Source of the DNA: Aeoliella straminimaris
Lineage (GTDB): Bacteria > Planctomycetota > Planctomycetia > Pirellulales > Lacipirellulaceae
Assembly (NCBI RefSeq): GCF_024054565.1
Contig: NZ_JAMXLR010000072.1
Span: 1-64,000, forward strand
Direction: 5' to 3'
DNA length: 64,000 nucleotides
Below the pieces are notes generated by a model. That model was not told where the DNA came from. It ran no database searches and saw only the letters and a program-made list of their open reading frames with translations. Each line of letters opens with the position of its first letter. Within the stretch, counting starts at the first letter, position 1. Position numbers and translations under genes: made by a program. Below are positions 1 to 9,443 of the stretch, piece after piece.

Positions 1-1043
1 GTCCCGACAAAGGAAACGCGCGCCACTGCATCGTAGGCAATGGTAAGAATCCCCAGTACCACCAACAGCCCGCAAGTTACGGGTGCTCGGCGACTGCCAA
101 AGTAACGATCACTCGCCCATCCTGCCCAGAGGGATCCAAGAATCCCCCCGACTGGCAAGATGGCATATTTGATAGCAGAAGAAAGCACCGCCGAGTCCAG
201 CGCTTCGGCGGTTCTCAGAGGCGACATCGACATGCCCGACGCTAGCCGTTCTTTCTCAATGGAAAACAAGTGGGAGACCCCCCAGTCGATGAACCCGTAT
301 CGACAGGCGTTGAGCAGACCAAGCGATAGAGCCAATAGCCATAGAGCGGGATTTGAAAGTGTCAGCGTCAAGTTTTTCAGAAAACTGTGGCGTTGTTCCA
401 AGGGTAGCTGGCTTGATTGTACTGCAGCCGAGTTGCATGTGTCGTCAGGTTTTTCTTTGAGAAAGAGAATCATAATTGCAGCCGCGGCAATCAGTATTGC
501 CGGTGGCACCCATACGGCGCCGCGCCATCCCATCGCGCTCACCGCAACACCCGCCACGACAAAAGTGAGCCCGGCAGTAAGTTGATAACCAGTCCCAACG
601 ATACCCATCGCTCGGCCACGTCGAGCAATCGGAACCCAGTTTCCAATCACTCGGACGCAAGGCGTCCAGCCAAGTGACTGGCAGTATCCATTCATCGCCC
701 ACACGAACAGAAAAAAGTAAAGCGCTGTTCCAAAGCCAAAAGTGATGTTTAGCAGGGCCGATCCGATCAGACCGAGCGAGAGCATTATTCGAGGGTGGAA
801 CCGTTCGGCTAGTTGACCATTTAGGAACTGGCCCACGCCGTAGGCGACTTTAAGCGACAACAACACAACGCCCATTTGGACTTTGTCATAGCCAAACTCC
901 TCCTCAATTCCCGGCAGTGCAACGGCCAAGTTGGTGCGGCCAAAGTAGAACGCCCCGTAGGTAAGCCAGAGCGTCCATATGACTTGGTTCTCACCGGGCG
1001 ACGCTGTTTGCCGCCCGCTTTCGGCTGATGCGATCAACGACAT
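1..1043 (-). CDS. MFS transporter, organophosphate:phosphate antiporter (GlpT/UhpT-like) type, 3' end outside window
   Basis: An open minus-strand frame starts at the ATG at 1043, preceded by GGGAG six bases upstream, and stays open to the window edge (about 347 residues). The translation is strongly hydrophobic and carries features of the OPA branch of the major facilitator superfamily: an N-terminal WLTYGAFYFGRTNLAVALP helix, a GYCQSLGWTPCVRVIGNW stretch matching the conserved loop of glycerol-3-phosphate and hexose-phosphate antiporters, and a late GWASDRYFGSRRAPV loop. Known members exchange organophosphate esters for phosphate across the inner membrane. The substrate here is not determinable. 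It is followed on the minus-strand side by genes outside the window and preceded by a secreted phosphoesterase gene, which fits uptake of a phosphorylated compound (inference). Confidence 0.85.
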   Translation of the reverse strand, partial: MSLIASAESGRQTASPGENQVIWTLWLTYGAFYFGRTNLAVALPGIEEEFGYDKVQMGVVLLSLKVAYGVGQFLNGQLAERFHPRIMLSLGLIGSALLNITFGFGTALYFFLFVWAMNGYCQSLGWTPCVRVIGNWVPIARRGRAMGIVGTGYQLTAGLTFVVAGVAVSAMGWRGAVWVPPAILIAAAAIMILFLKEKPDDTCNSAAVQSSQLPLEQRHSFLKNLTLTLSNPALWLLALSLGLLNACRYGFIDWGVSHLFSIEKERLASGMSMSPLRTAEALDSAVLSSAIKYAILPVGGILGSLWAGWASDRYFGSRRAPVTCGLLVVLGILTIAYDAVARVSFVG

Positions 1044-1175
1044 TCAGAACTCCCGCCGTGGCCGGGAATTCTGGTCCCATGTCGTTCGACAGCCTGGGGT
1101 TTGAAAATGATGCATCCTGTTGCGCTTTGTCCTGATCACGGCAATTATCAAGGGCTGGTTCCGAAATCGTTCGCT

Positions 1176-3539
1176 TCACTCGGTTGGCGGAGCAGATGGA
1201 AGCTGGGCTGTGGCAGCCTCATCGGCCGCTTGTTGCTTTTTGCCCCTCTCTCGTAGTGACACTAGCGCGACGCCTGTCGCCAGGCTGGCGAAGACGATCG
1301 ATGCCGGTTCCAGCACTTGAGTGCTGCCGTTGAGGAGCGATTGATGACTCTTTCCCAGGTTGTTGCGCCAGACCGTGTAGTCGGCTAGATCGACTCTTCC
1401 ATCCCCATTGCCATCGGCGGTTAACGATCCTGATTGATCGAACTGGCTCTTCCACTGCTGGTAGTCAGCGAAATCTATATTTCCGTCACGATTGTAGTCG
1501 CCAGCCAGCACGACGGGCGCGATCGGTTCGGAGAATTTGACAAATGCCCACGCAAACGTCGTGTCTTGCAGATTGCCGCTGGGTAGGTCGGTCGATTCGA
1601 TAAGAAAGCTGCCACTATCGCCTGCGGCGTAAGAGAGCGTGTTGTCATCGGGAGCCGTAATGCCACCTTTGCTAGCCAAACCAGCAACGGAAAGCAGTAG
1701 CATTCCGGAGTCCGGAGATTCATCGGGTATCGTAAGCTCATACTGGCCGGTAGCGAGTCGAGTGATGCTGAAGTTGCCGGTAGAACTTAGATTCGCACTC
1801 GAAGCACCATCGAATCGTCCGCCGACTAGACCTTCCGTTTGAAACGGAATGTAAACGAAGCTGAATTCCTTTTCCTCGCCAGTGGCTCCAAAATCGGTGG
1901 CATTGTCGTGAACGCGAATATCCCAGCCCTCTCCGTATGGCAGTACCCCTGTGTGCACCAGCGTGTTTCCATTGGTATTTGCCACGGTAAACAGCAGTCC
2001 ATCCGACTCCGAGTTTACCCCGAGGTCTAACGTGTAGCGACCCATACCTTGTTTCGCCAGCATGGACTGGTCTACGCGGTTCGAGGCTCCAGGGGCAATC
2101 GTGCCATCGGAGTTGACGTGAGCGCCCTGCCAGCCGGCTTGGAACTGGAACCAGGCAACGGACGTATTCATGTTCAGTTCGTTGTTCGACGAATTGCCAG
2201 TTTCCATTACCGATAGCGAGAGAATATCAGTGCCAAAGCTATCTCTGCCAACCTCCACGGTGCCGCGATAACCTTCACGCACGTTTTCGCGCATGGTGGC
2301 TAGCAGCACTCCGTCGTGGTAGACCAATCCCGTGCCATCAATGGCAATTTCGTAGTCCCCTCTGTTGACTTGCAGAGTGCCAATTGCCGGTACTGAAGTG
2401 TGGGGAACTGTGACCGAGTCGACCGTGTTGGCGGCGGGGTCGGTAGGACCAGTTACCAGGATGTTGGCGGCCACCGCAGTGGAAATGAGTGGCGGCGGAG
2501 GAGGTGTCAACGGGCTGTGGAGTTCGTTGAGATTCAGAGTGAACTGTTGATCGTAACTCATGTCGAGGCGATCGAGCACGGGCGAATACGTCCGAACCTC
2601 TACCGTCTCGCCATCGTCCTTGAACTCAAGAAGACGCATGTCACCCATGCCGCCTTGAGCGTTCATTTGATAGTTTGCCAGCATTTGGTGGACGGGATTG
2701 CCGCCGACTCCCGCTGTACTGCGAAACCCAGTGCCATCGTTCAGTACATGGCCATTGAAGGTCATACGAAAATTGTCGTGCTGCGAAACGAGCTTGTCCC
2801 AGAGTTCCTGGCCATCGTTTGCGGTGCTAGTGTTGTGAATGCCGTAACCATGCGGGTTCCAACTCTGGCTACTGCCTTTGGTGCTCCAGTCGTAGATTGT
2901 CTCGTCGTAATACATGTACGCGTGCGTTACCAACATCACGTCGTGATTGGGGTGGGAACTAACCACTTGATTGGCCCAGTCGACAACTTCATTCCGAGGC
3001 CCCCATTCCAGCGCGAGTACCAACCAGTCTTTGCCCCCAGCATTGAAAGTGTGCCACGAGTTGTCCGTTTTGGAAGGTTCGAAGAAGCCACCGACGGACG
3101 CCTGACTGCCATAGAAAGAGTTGGGGCCAAAGTAGCTGTCCGAGTTGAAGAAGCTGTCCCGATCTCCACCGTTTCCGTTTGGCCCGTAGTCGTGGTTGCC
3201 AGGAGCCATCGCATAAGGGACCACGCCGTTTAGCTTGTTCATCGACGCCAGGGCGTTGTCCCACTGTCCTATCGTGTTGCGATTGGTGATGTCTCCCTCA
3301 TGCAGCACGTACTTGATGTTGTGCGACTCAGCGTGATCGGCAATCCATTGGGTTTGAGCATCGTAGTGCTGTGGATAGGACTGAGCGTAGATCTGCGTGT
3401 CGGGCAGAATCGCCAGGGTCCACGAGCCCGGTGAAATCGGTGGTTCTGCAGCCGCTGAAATACCTGTAGGGATCATCGCGATAAGGCCAAGTCCCAATTG
3501 CAAACGAAGCCTCTTGGAGACTCTTTTGAGTCTACTCAT
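1176..3539 (-). CDS. Secreted calcineurin-like metallophosphoesterase with dockerin and PEP-CTERM-like tail
   Basis: 787 residues. A signal peptide (about residues 1-31) is followed by a calcineurin-type phosphoesterase domain whose metal ligands are visible: DTQ at 47-49, GD at 82-83 in GDITNRN, GNHD at 114-117, then VTHAYMY and NGHVLND. Members hydrolyse phosphomono- or diesters with a two-metal centre. A middle beta-rich region of unknown function follows. A dockerin type I pair of calcium loops (DYNRDGNIDFADY and DGNGDGRVDLADY) lies at about 675-727, and a hydrophobic segment begins LEPAS near 743. That segment resembles a PEP-CTERM sorting signal, but the motif is LEP rather than PEP and a polar tail of about 20 residues follows the basic cluster. 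It lies between an OPA-type transporter and PEP-CTERM proteins on the same strand. Confidence 0.85.
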   Translation of the reverse strand: MSRLKRVSKRLRLQLGLGLIAMIPTGISAAAEPPISPGSWTLAILPDTQIYAQSYPQHYDAQTQWIADHAESHNIKYVLHEGDITNRNTIGQWDNALASMNKLNGVVPYAMAPGNHDYGPNGNGGDRDSFFNSDSYFGPNSFYGSQASVGGFFEPSKTDNSWHTFNAGGKDWLVLALEWGPRNEVVDWANQVVSSHPNHDVMLVTHAYMYYDETIYDWSTKGSSQSWNPHGYGIHNTSTANDGQELWDKLVSQHDNFRMTFNGHVLNDGTGFRSTAGVGGNPVHQMLANYQMNAQGGMGDMRLLEFKDDGETVEVRTYSPVLDRLDMSYDQQFTLNLNELHSPLTPPPPPLISTAVAANILVTGPTDPAANTVDSVTVPHTSVPAIGTLQVNRGDYEIAIDGTGLVYHDGVLLATMRENVREGYRGTVEVGRDSFGTDILSLSVMETGNSSNNELNMNTSVAWFQFQAGWQGAHVNSDGTIAPGASNRVDQSMLAKQGMGRYTLDLGVNSESDGLLFTVANTNGNTLVHTGVLPYGEGWDIRVHDNATDFGATGEEKEFSFVYIPFQTEGLVGGRFDGASSANLSSTGNFSITRLATGQYELTIPDESPDSGMLLLSVAGLASKGGITAPDDNTLSYAAGDSGSFLIESTDLPSGNLQDTTFAWAFVKFSEPIAPVVLAGDYNRDGNIDFADYQQWKSQFDQSGSLTADGNGDGRVDLADYTVWRNNLGKSHQSLLNGSTQVLEPASIVFASLATGVALVSLRERGKKQQAADEAATAQLPSAPPTE

Positions 3540-3657
3540 CTATGCATCTCCCACCGAAGTCTAGCCGATGTGCATCGGCGGCTCGCCCATTGAAGAGTGA
3601 AACGAGTCCGCTTTGGGGACAGCGTTCACCACGAAATGTCATCCAGTTGGCTAATTG

Positions 3658-6600
3658 CTACTCTCTAGCTGCATGGGAGTGCTTCCAGCCCAGCAGAGCC
3701 AGCACAACAACCAGACCAAGGGCAGTCGAAGGCTCGGGCACCTGATTCGAGGAAGCTTGGATCTCGGATGACATTCCAAAGTTGTTTTTCCAGGTCTGAT
3801 AGTCCGAGGCGTCGACGATGCCGGGAGTGCTGTCGTTGGGAAGGTTGGCTGTGGTCGAACCGAGATTGTTGCGCCATACAACGTAATCCTCGAGTCCTAC
3901 GGTTCCATCGTCGTTAAAGTCGCCGGCAAGGCCGGCAGGTGGTGAGCCGATGTAAGTAGCCGCCACCTCTAACACAAGTCCCGATCCTGCCAGGCGATAC
4001 TTGAGCATGAGATCCTCAGCGTTCATCAGATTGTTGTACGCTTCGCCGAGATCGATCGTCGAGTTACCAGCGATAGTAGCGGCACCTTCAAGGAACAATT
4101 CGCCAATTGCTGTACTGCTGGATCCTCCAGCTTCGTCCCAGCCGACACCAGCGGCGTCGCTTTCGGTGGAATTAATACTGGTCCACTCACCAGTGCCGTT
4201 TCCGATCGTGGCGTTGAGTGACGCACCCGGGCTGGATAGTTCGTAGTAGTCGATCTCCAATGGTCCGCCATTATTGACCAGCTCGACCGATCCATCAGTG
4301 CGATCTACCACAACTTCCAGACCGGTGAAATCGATCGACACTTCCTCAAAATTCGAAAACGTTGGCTGCGACTGCTGCAGCGTGTACAAACCAAAACGGC
4401 CGTCTGGAAAGGAACCATTCTGATTGAACTGTTCCACGCCATCTACTGAAACGGTAATGTTTGTTGGAGTGTAGGTTACGTCGATCAGGAACGAAGTGTT
4501 ATCTCGTGGATAAGGCGTCGATCCAAGTGTTGCGCCGCGCGCCAATTCGGTAACACCACCGTCAGGATTGTCATCGGGAAATCCCCCGTAAGGATTGCCT
4601 TCAGGATAATTCGTGTGCAGCCACAACTCGTCGGCCGTTGGCACACCTTCCACACGCGACAGTGCGATGCCAGCCGGTGCAGTACCACCGACGGTAAAGT
4701 CGTGAAATGGAATATCGCCGTCCTCATCGTCAGGGTCATCTGCGAAGTCGAAGTTTTGATCGATCCCCTTCCAGTCGACAAGCAAATAATCACCGGTAAG
4801 CGAACCGAAATAGTCGGCATCTCCCGGTTGATATCCGAATACGAGGCCGACAATGTCGTCATCGGTGCCCGGTGTGATTTGGCCGATGTAGCGTTTGTTG
4901 AGCGCGCTATTGGGCCCGTAAAGAACGCTCATGCTTGCGTTGCCGGGAACGGTAGCGGTCTTTGTCGTCGTCTCCCATTCAGCCGGGGGACCACCTGCCA
5001 CCAGTGGAAACGCGTCGACGTTGAAGGCGGTGAAGTCAACGCCCACTGCGCCCGCTAGACGTGTTCCAACGAACATGACAATGAGGCAACCAACCGCTAG
5101 CACTGATTGACGGACCTTGCGAGAAAACAGCGCCCGAAGTCGGTAGCCGATGAAACCGAGAGCTGCAAGTGTGAACGTTGCCAGCGTGGAGGGTTCGGGA
5201 ACTTTCGTGCCATTCACCATGGCTGCGAAGGCGCCTGCTCCATTGGTCATGTCGTAGTCGGCCTTGAATAGTGCGAAGTCCTCGACGTCGTTGTCGCCGT
5301 CTAGGTCGAGATCACCAGCCAAGGCCGCCTCGACGGTGGTGAGTCCGCTCAGGTCAGCTAGCGTGTTGGGATAGAAAAGCAGCCAGTCGTCTATTGTTAG
5401 AGAGCCGTCGGTGTTCAAGTCGCTCCGCGTGTAGGGCATGCCGCCTGGGCCATCTATGTAGCTCACGAGTGCAGGTATGGTACTCCCATCAGCGAGTCGG
5501 ATTTGAACATTCAAGTCTTGTATGGGCGACTTCGTCCAGGCCAATCCTAGATCGACCGCTTCTCCAGCCGACAATGTGCTGCCGTCATTCTCTGGCTGTT
5601 CTTCCTCACTCAGGTTAAGAGCGGTCGATTCCAGGATTGCCCAAGGATCATTCGCGTCGACAGATCCATCACCAGGCGAGGCGTCGTAAAACTCGCTGAT
5701 GGAGGTCCAGTCATCAGGACGCAGGGCGCCTCCCGAAGACGAAATCGAGTAGCCGGCGATAGCTACGGCTTCCAAAGTGTTATTCGTCAGTACGACACTG
5801 CCGGTGTCGCGGTCGACAGTCACTTCGAAATCGATGACAGTTGTTGCCTCTACCAGCAGCGGCCCATCGGCCCCGCCATAGGAAGAGAAGGTAACGCCAT
5901 TGCCCTGGGAACCGCTCCCCCAGTTGGTAAAGCCTACGGAGCCTGAGAGTATTGGTGATGAGGAATCCACCACCGGAGCGTAGCTAATAGGTGTCGCCAC
6001 TCCGTCAGGATCATTGATCACGTCTACCTTGATCGCATTGCCGATGGCGGTGACGGATACATCGAAGGGGACACTGTCACTGAACAGAAACTTGGGATCG
6101 TCCTGGTCGTCGCGATATACCTCACTCCACACGCCATTGTCGTTCTTTTGAATCGACATGCCACGGGGAGCCCGCTGTTCCGTCGTTCCCATCGATTCCG
6201 TAGCGAAGTTTATCCGATAGAACGAGTCGTCGTCAGCAACCCGGACCAGCACTCCGATGCCATCGTTGTCGCCATTCTGAAGGCGAGCGCTCATTCGATA
6301 GTCGGTCCAGCTGGTGGCGCCAGCTTCGTCGACCACTACGCCCGGACCAATGAAATCAACGTTGGGTGCCGAAACCGTGGCCCATTCATATCCATTGGTG
6401 TCGTCCTGGATGGTGCCGTTGCGAAAATCCTGGCGAAAATTGCCAAAGTCGTCGACCCCTGTACCCTGAGCACCTTCCGCGTTGGTCATCATGAGCGGAC
6501 GCCAGCTTAACGGAACTGCATCTGAGAAGGTCGTGGTCTCGTTTACGGTTGTCGAGGACACCGAGACAGTGTCAACAGAAGTTCCCCAGAAACGATCGCC

Positions 6601-7275
6601 GGTTGATCCTTCACGTTGCCCCCATGAAAGGATGCCATAGTTGCCTGGAGACAAGTCGCCATCTGAGCCACTGAGTACTTGCCCACCGTTGATGGATACC
6701 GCCCAACTGCTGCCATTTACGCTTACGTCAATGTTGTCCAACGTTCCGGTGATGGTCGGGTAGAAGCTGGTGGTCGTGCCGAGCTGGGTGATATTGCCGT
6801 CCACGACCTTTTGAACCGACACCCCTTCGGGGAAACCAACCGAGCTGCCAGCCTGCTCACGCAGACCTACTCGAAAGTAGTTGTCGTTGTCTTGATAGCC
6901 GAACACCAGACCGTACCCGTCATTGTCATACGTGCCCATCGAAGAACTCAGGGTATATTGGGCTGGCGTGGTGTTCGCTGTGTCGACTAACAGGTAGGGA
7001 GTATACATGCCATCGGCGACACCATCGGTGGTTATGCCATCGGCCGCCCGCCCATCCGAACTTTCGCTAAGCGTCTTGGGACCGGTCAGGAGGGTTCCCC
7101 ACGTCGGTTGGCCACCCGCAATGGGAGTTCCACTATAGGTGTCAGTCCAGCCCCCAAACCCTGTAACAAACGGGTCGTCGACCAGTACTTGCCCTGTGCA
7201 CACCGAAGCGGCAAGTAGAAACATGGTCGTGAAAGCTGCGGCCGATGTCGTGCCGCGGTGGGGCAAGTAATGCAT
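3658..7275 (-). CDS. Double PEP-CTERM protein: two jelly-roll/dockerin proteins fused in one frame
   Basis: The frame is open upstream to 7464, but the ATG at 7275 is preferred: it gives a clean signal peptide (MHYLPHRGTTSAAAF... to about residue 29), has AGGAA nine bases upstream and avoids overlapping the upstream gene. Result: 1205 residues. The first half has two laminin-G/thrombospondin-like jelly-roll modules homologous to the neighbouring 7418-8917 product, a module starting VTVDRDTGSVVLTNN, a dockerin (DLNTDGSLTIDDW, DLDLDGDNDVEDF), then VPEPSTLATF (5202 downwards), a hydrophobic helix and a basic RLRALFSRK cluster, which is a complete PEP-CTERM signal. The frame continues into a second signal-peptide-like helix, a second jelly roll (IVGLVFGYQPGDADYF), another VDRTDGSVELVNN module, a second dockerin (DFNDDGTVGLEDY) and a final VPEPSTALGL anchor. 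Function unknown; probably surface or matrix binding. Confidence 0.8.
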   Translation of the reverse strand: MHYLPHRGTTSAAAFTTMFLLAASVCTGQVLVDDPFVTGFGGWTDTYSGTPIAGGQPTWGTLLTGPKTLSESSDGRAADGITTDGVADGMYTPYLLVDTANTTPAQYTLSSSMGTYDNDGYGLVFGYQDNDNYFRVGLREQAGSSVGFPEGVSVQKVVDGNITQLGTTTSFYPTITGTLDNIDVSVNGSSWAVSINGGQVLSGSDGDLSPGNYGILSWGQREGSTGDRFWGTSVDTVSVSSTTVNETTTFSDAVPLSWRPLMMTNAEGAQGTGVDDFGNFRQDFRNGTIQDDTNGYEWATVSAPNVDFIGPGVVVDEAGATSWTDYRMSARLQNGDNDGIGVLVRVADDDSFYRINFATESMGTTEQRAPRGMSIQKNDNGVWSEVYRDDQDDPKFLFSDSVPFDVSVTAIGNAIKVDVINDPDGVATPISYAPVVDSSSPILSGSVGFTNWGSGSQGNGVTFSSYGGADGPLLVEATTVIDFEVTVDRDTGSVVLTNNTLEAVAIAGYSISSSGGALRPDDWTSISEFYDASPGDGSVDANDPWAILESTALNLSEEEQPENDGSTLSAGEAVDLGLAWTKSPIQDLNVQIRLADGSTIPALVSYIDGPGGMPYTRSDLNTDGSLTIDDWLLFYPNTLADLSGLTTVEAALAGDLDLDGDNDVEDFALFKADYDMTNGAGAFAAMVNGTKVPEPSTLATFTLAALGFIGYRLRALFSRKVRQSVLAVGCLIVMFVGTRLAGAVGVDFTAFNVDAFPLVAGGPPAEWETTTKTATVPGNASMSVLYGPNSALNKRYIGQITPGTDDDIVGLVFGYQPGDADYFGSLTGDYLLVDWKGIDQNFDFADDPDDEDGDIPFHDFTVGGTAPAGIALSRVEGVPTADELWLHTNYPEGNPYGGFPDDNPDGGVTELARGATLGSTPYPRDNTSFLIDVTYTPTNITVSVDGVEQFNQNGSFPDGRFGLYTLQQSQPTFSNFEEVSIDFTGLEVVVDRTDGSVELVNNGGPLEIDYYELSSPGASLNATIGNGTGEWTSINSTESDAAGVGWDEAGGSSSTAIGELFLEGAATIAGNSTIDLGEAYNNLMNAEDLMLKYRLAGSGLVLEVAATYIGSPPAGLAGDFNDDGTVGLEDYVVWRNNLGSTTANLPNDSTPGIVDASDYQTWKNNFGMSSEIQASSNQVPEPSTALGLVVVLALLGWKHSHAARE

Positions 7276-7417
7276 CGCAGGGTTCCTGGTTGTCGATGTC
7301 AGTTTGGTGAACATTGCCATTTTTGGGGTCTGTGGTGTGAGCGGAATTAGAGGCTTCAACACGGCCACCACCCGCCAAGATGGTTTTGACAAGGTGACCC
7401 AGGACTCAAAAGCGGAG

Positions 7418-8917
7418 TCAAGTGTTCGAGTAACGCCGTCCGGCCAGCAACAAACCACCAGCAAGAGAAAGCAGGATCACGGTTCCAGGTTCGGGAACTG
7501 CTACCAGAAACGATGTGCCACCCCCCCCGTATGCGGAGTAGACGACACCGTTGTCGATGGTGCCGTTGCCCCAGTTGGTGAAACCAACCGAGCCGGAAAG
7601 AAGTGGGTCGCTCGAGTCGATCACCGCCGGGTAGTTAATTGTAGTCGCGGCACCATCAGGATCATCGACCACCCAAACCTTAATGGAGTTCCCCGTCGCC
7701 GCCACCCGCACATCAAACGGTACTTCATGCGAGTACACGAAAGATGGGTCGTCCTGGTCATCCCGATACAACTCCGACCAGATGCCATTATCGAACTTCT
7801 GAATAGACATGCCCTGGGGGGCACGCTCACCCTCGGAGTCCATTGGTTCGGCAGCGAAGTTGATTCGGTAGAACGACTCTTCGCCAGTCGCACGCAGTAG
7901 CAGACCGATACCGTCATTATCTCCGCTTTCCATGCGAACATTCATCTCGTAGTTCGTAAGATCGTCGCTGCCGGGCTCATCTAGGACGACACCTGGTCCG
8001 ATGAAATCGACATTGGGTGCCGTTGGTGTGGCCCACTCGTAGCCATTCGTGTCGTCGCGGATAGTGCCGTCGCGGAAGTCCTGGCGAAAATTACCGAAGT
8101 CATCGACGCCAGTGCCCTGGTTGCCTTCGGCGTTGGTCATCATCAGCGGTCGCCAGTTGACCGGGATGGCGTCCGCGAAAGTTGTCGTCTTGTTGAGCAC
8201 GGACGAGGAAACTGCAATGCTTTCCACGGCAGTACCGTAGTAGCGATCACCAGGACCTCCTTCCCGCTGCGCCCAGGATTGAACGCCATAACTGCCGGGT
8301 TGGAGATCGGCGTCTGAGCCACTGAGTACTTCGTTGCCATCGACACTGATCGTCCAGTTTGCCCCGTCGACATCCACATCCACATCGCTGAGCGAACCGT
8401 CGCCGCTGGGAAACAGGCTCGGCCCGGTGCCAAGTTGAGTGATGACGCCGTCGACGATTTTCTGAACGGCTACCCCCTCTTCGAAGCCCAGGCTTCCACT
8501 CGATTGCAGACGCCAACCTACGCGAAAATAGTTGTCAAGGTCTTGGTAACCAAACACCAAACCAAAACCATCATCGTCATAGGTGCCCATCCGCGCCGAT
8601 AGGTTGTAGGTAGCGGGTGTTTCGTCCGCAGTGTTTACCAGGACGTAAGGCGTGAACATCCCGTCGCCCAAGCCTTCGGAGGTGGAGCCATCGGCGGCAC
8701 GACCGTCCGAACTCTCGCTGAGTGTCTTTGGTCCAGTTAACAGAACGCCCCAATTGGGCTGACCTCCGGCTACGGGACTTCCGCTGAAGGTGTCTGTCCA
8801 GCCGTCAAAGCCAGTGGTGAATACGGTGTCTACCAAGGTCTGGCCAAAGAGATTGCCAGAAAAGAGAACAGCCGAAATGAAAGACGATACAGCCAATAGT
8901 CGTTGGGTTCTAATCAT
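7418..8917 (-). CDS. PEP-CTERM sorting-domain protein with two jelly-roll modules
   Basis: 499 residues. The signal peptide MIRTQRLLAVSSFISAVLFS is cleaved near FGQ. Two lectin-like beta-sandwich modules follow: the first contains GFGLVFGYQDLDNYFRVGW, the thrombospondin-C/laminin-G-like signature, and the second begins around NWRPLMMTNAEG. The C-terminal 26 residues are a textbook PEP-CTERM signal: VPEPGT, a hydrophobic helix, and RR near the end. The protein is collinear with, and very similar to, the first ~460 residues of the product encoded at 3658-7275, so the two genes are tandem duplicates. The downstream copy continues into extra modules that this one lacks. PEP-CTERM proteins are sorted by an exosortase-type system to the cell surface or an extracellular matrix. 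The ligand of the jelly rolls is unknown. Confidence 0.82.
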   Translation of the reverse strand: MIRTQRLLAVSSFISAVLFSGNLFGQTLVDTVFTTGFDGWTDTFSGSPVAGGQPNWGVLLTGPKTLSESSDGRAADGSTSEGLGDGMFTPYVLVNTADETPATYNLSARMGTYDDDGFGLVFGYQDLDNYFRVGWRLQSSGSLGFEEGVAVQKIVDGVITQLGTGPSLFPSGDGSLSDVDVDVDGANWTISVDGNEVLSGSDADLQPGSYGVQSWAQREGGPGDRYYGTAVESIAVSSSVLNKTTTFADAIPVNWRPLMMTNAEGNQGTGVDDFGNFRQDFRDGTIRDDTNGYEWATPTAPNVDFIGPGVVLDEPGSDDLTNYEMNVRMESGDNDGIGLLLRATGEESFYRINFAAEPMDSEGERAPQGMSIQKFDNGIWSELYRDDQDDPSFVYSHEVPFDVRVAATGNSIKVWVVDDPDGAATTINYPAVIDSSDPLLSGSVGFTNWGNGTIDNGVVYSAYGGGGTSFLVAVPEPGTVILLSLAGGLLLAGRRYSNT

Positions 8918-9005
8918 CAGTAGCTCGCTCCATTAACAGCACCAGGTGTCAAACTAATCAATCTGCGACTTCACGACTTCAAGCTTGCTTCCGCTTACCT
9001 CGCAA

Positions 9006-9443
9006 TCAGGACTCTAAGTCAAAGTTGATCTCCTGCTCACCATCCTTGACGGTGGCGGTCAAGCCGGCATCGTGGTGAAAGTACTTGGATGGAATGGGGG
9101 ATGGTTTCTTTTGCGCCTCGATCGCAGCGGATTCTTCAGCGAGCGATCCTGGTCCACCGGCCATGATTTTGACACGGTAATTTCCGACCGGAGCTCCTTT
9201 CTTGCCACCGGCACTGACAAGAGAAAACTCGCCTGAAGTGTCAAAGTAGCCCAGCGACGACGGCCCGTTGCCCCGCTCGGGATCGGAAGGCTCGAAGACT
9301 AAAGTACCTGGTCCTACAGGTTGCCCGTCAACCGTGACTATACCGCTTACGTAGCCCCACGGCTCCTGACTGCACCCACCGAGTGCCAGTGCCAATAGTG
9401 CGATCAACAAGGCACCGTGGCTATTGTTCAAAACTATCGCCAT
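9006..9443 (-). CDS. Small lipoprotein with carboxypeptidase-regulatory-like domain
   Basis: 145 residues. A hydrophobic N-terminus ends in the lipobox LGGC with Cys24, so the mature protein is probably lipid-anchored. It continues with YVSGIVTVDGQPVGPGTLVFEP, the start of the transthyretin-like regulatory domain that planctomycetes place next to DUF1559 genes, and later NYRVKIMAGGP. The start at 9443 is supported by AGGAG seven bases upstream and overlaps the end of the DUF1559 gene by 23 bases, so the pair is probably translationally coupled. The molecular role of these lipoproteins is not established; the pairing with DUF1559 suggests a joint envelope function (inference). Confidence 0.8.
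   Translation of the reverse strand: MAIVLNNSHGALLIALLALALGGCSQEPWGYVSGIVTVDGQPVGPGTLVFEPSDPERGNGPSSLGYFDTSGEFSLVSAGGKKGAPVGNYRVKIMAGGPGSLAEESAAIEAQKKPSPIPSKYFHHDAGLTATVKDGEQEINFDLES

Noticed and set aside
2400..3233. Plus-strand open frame of 277 codons inside the phosphoesterase gene
   Set aside because: It lies wholly antisense to a gene with clear catalytic motifs and its translation is of shadow type, with no known domain.
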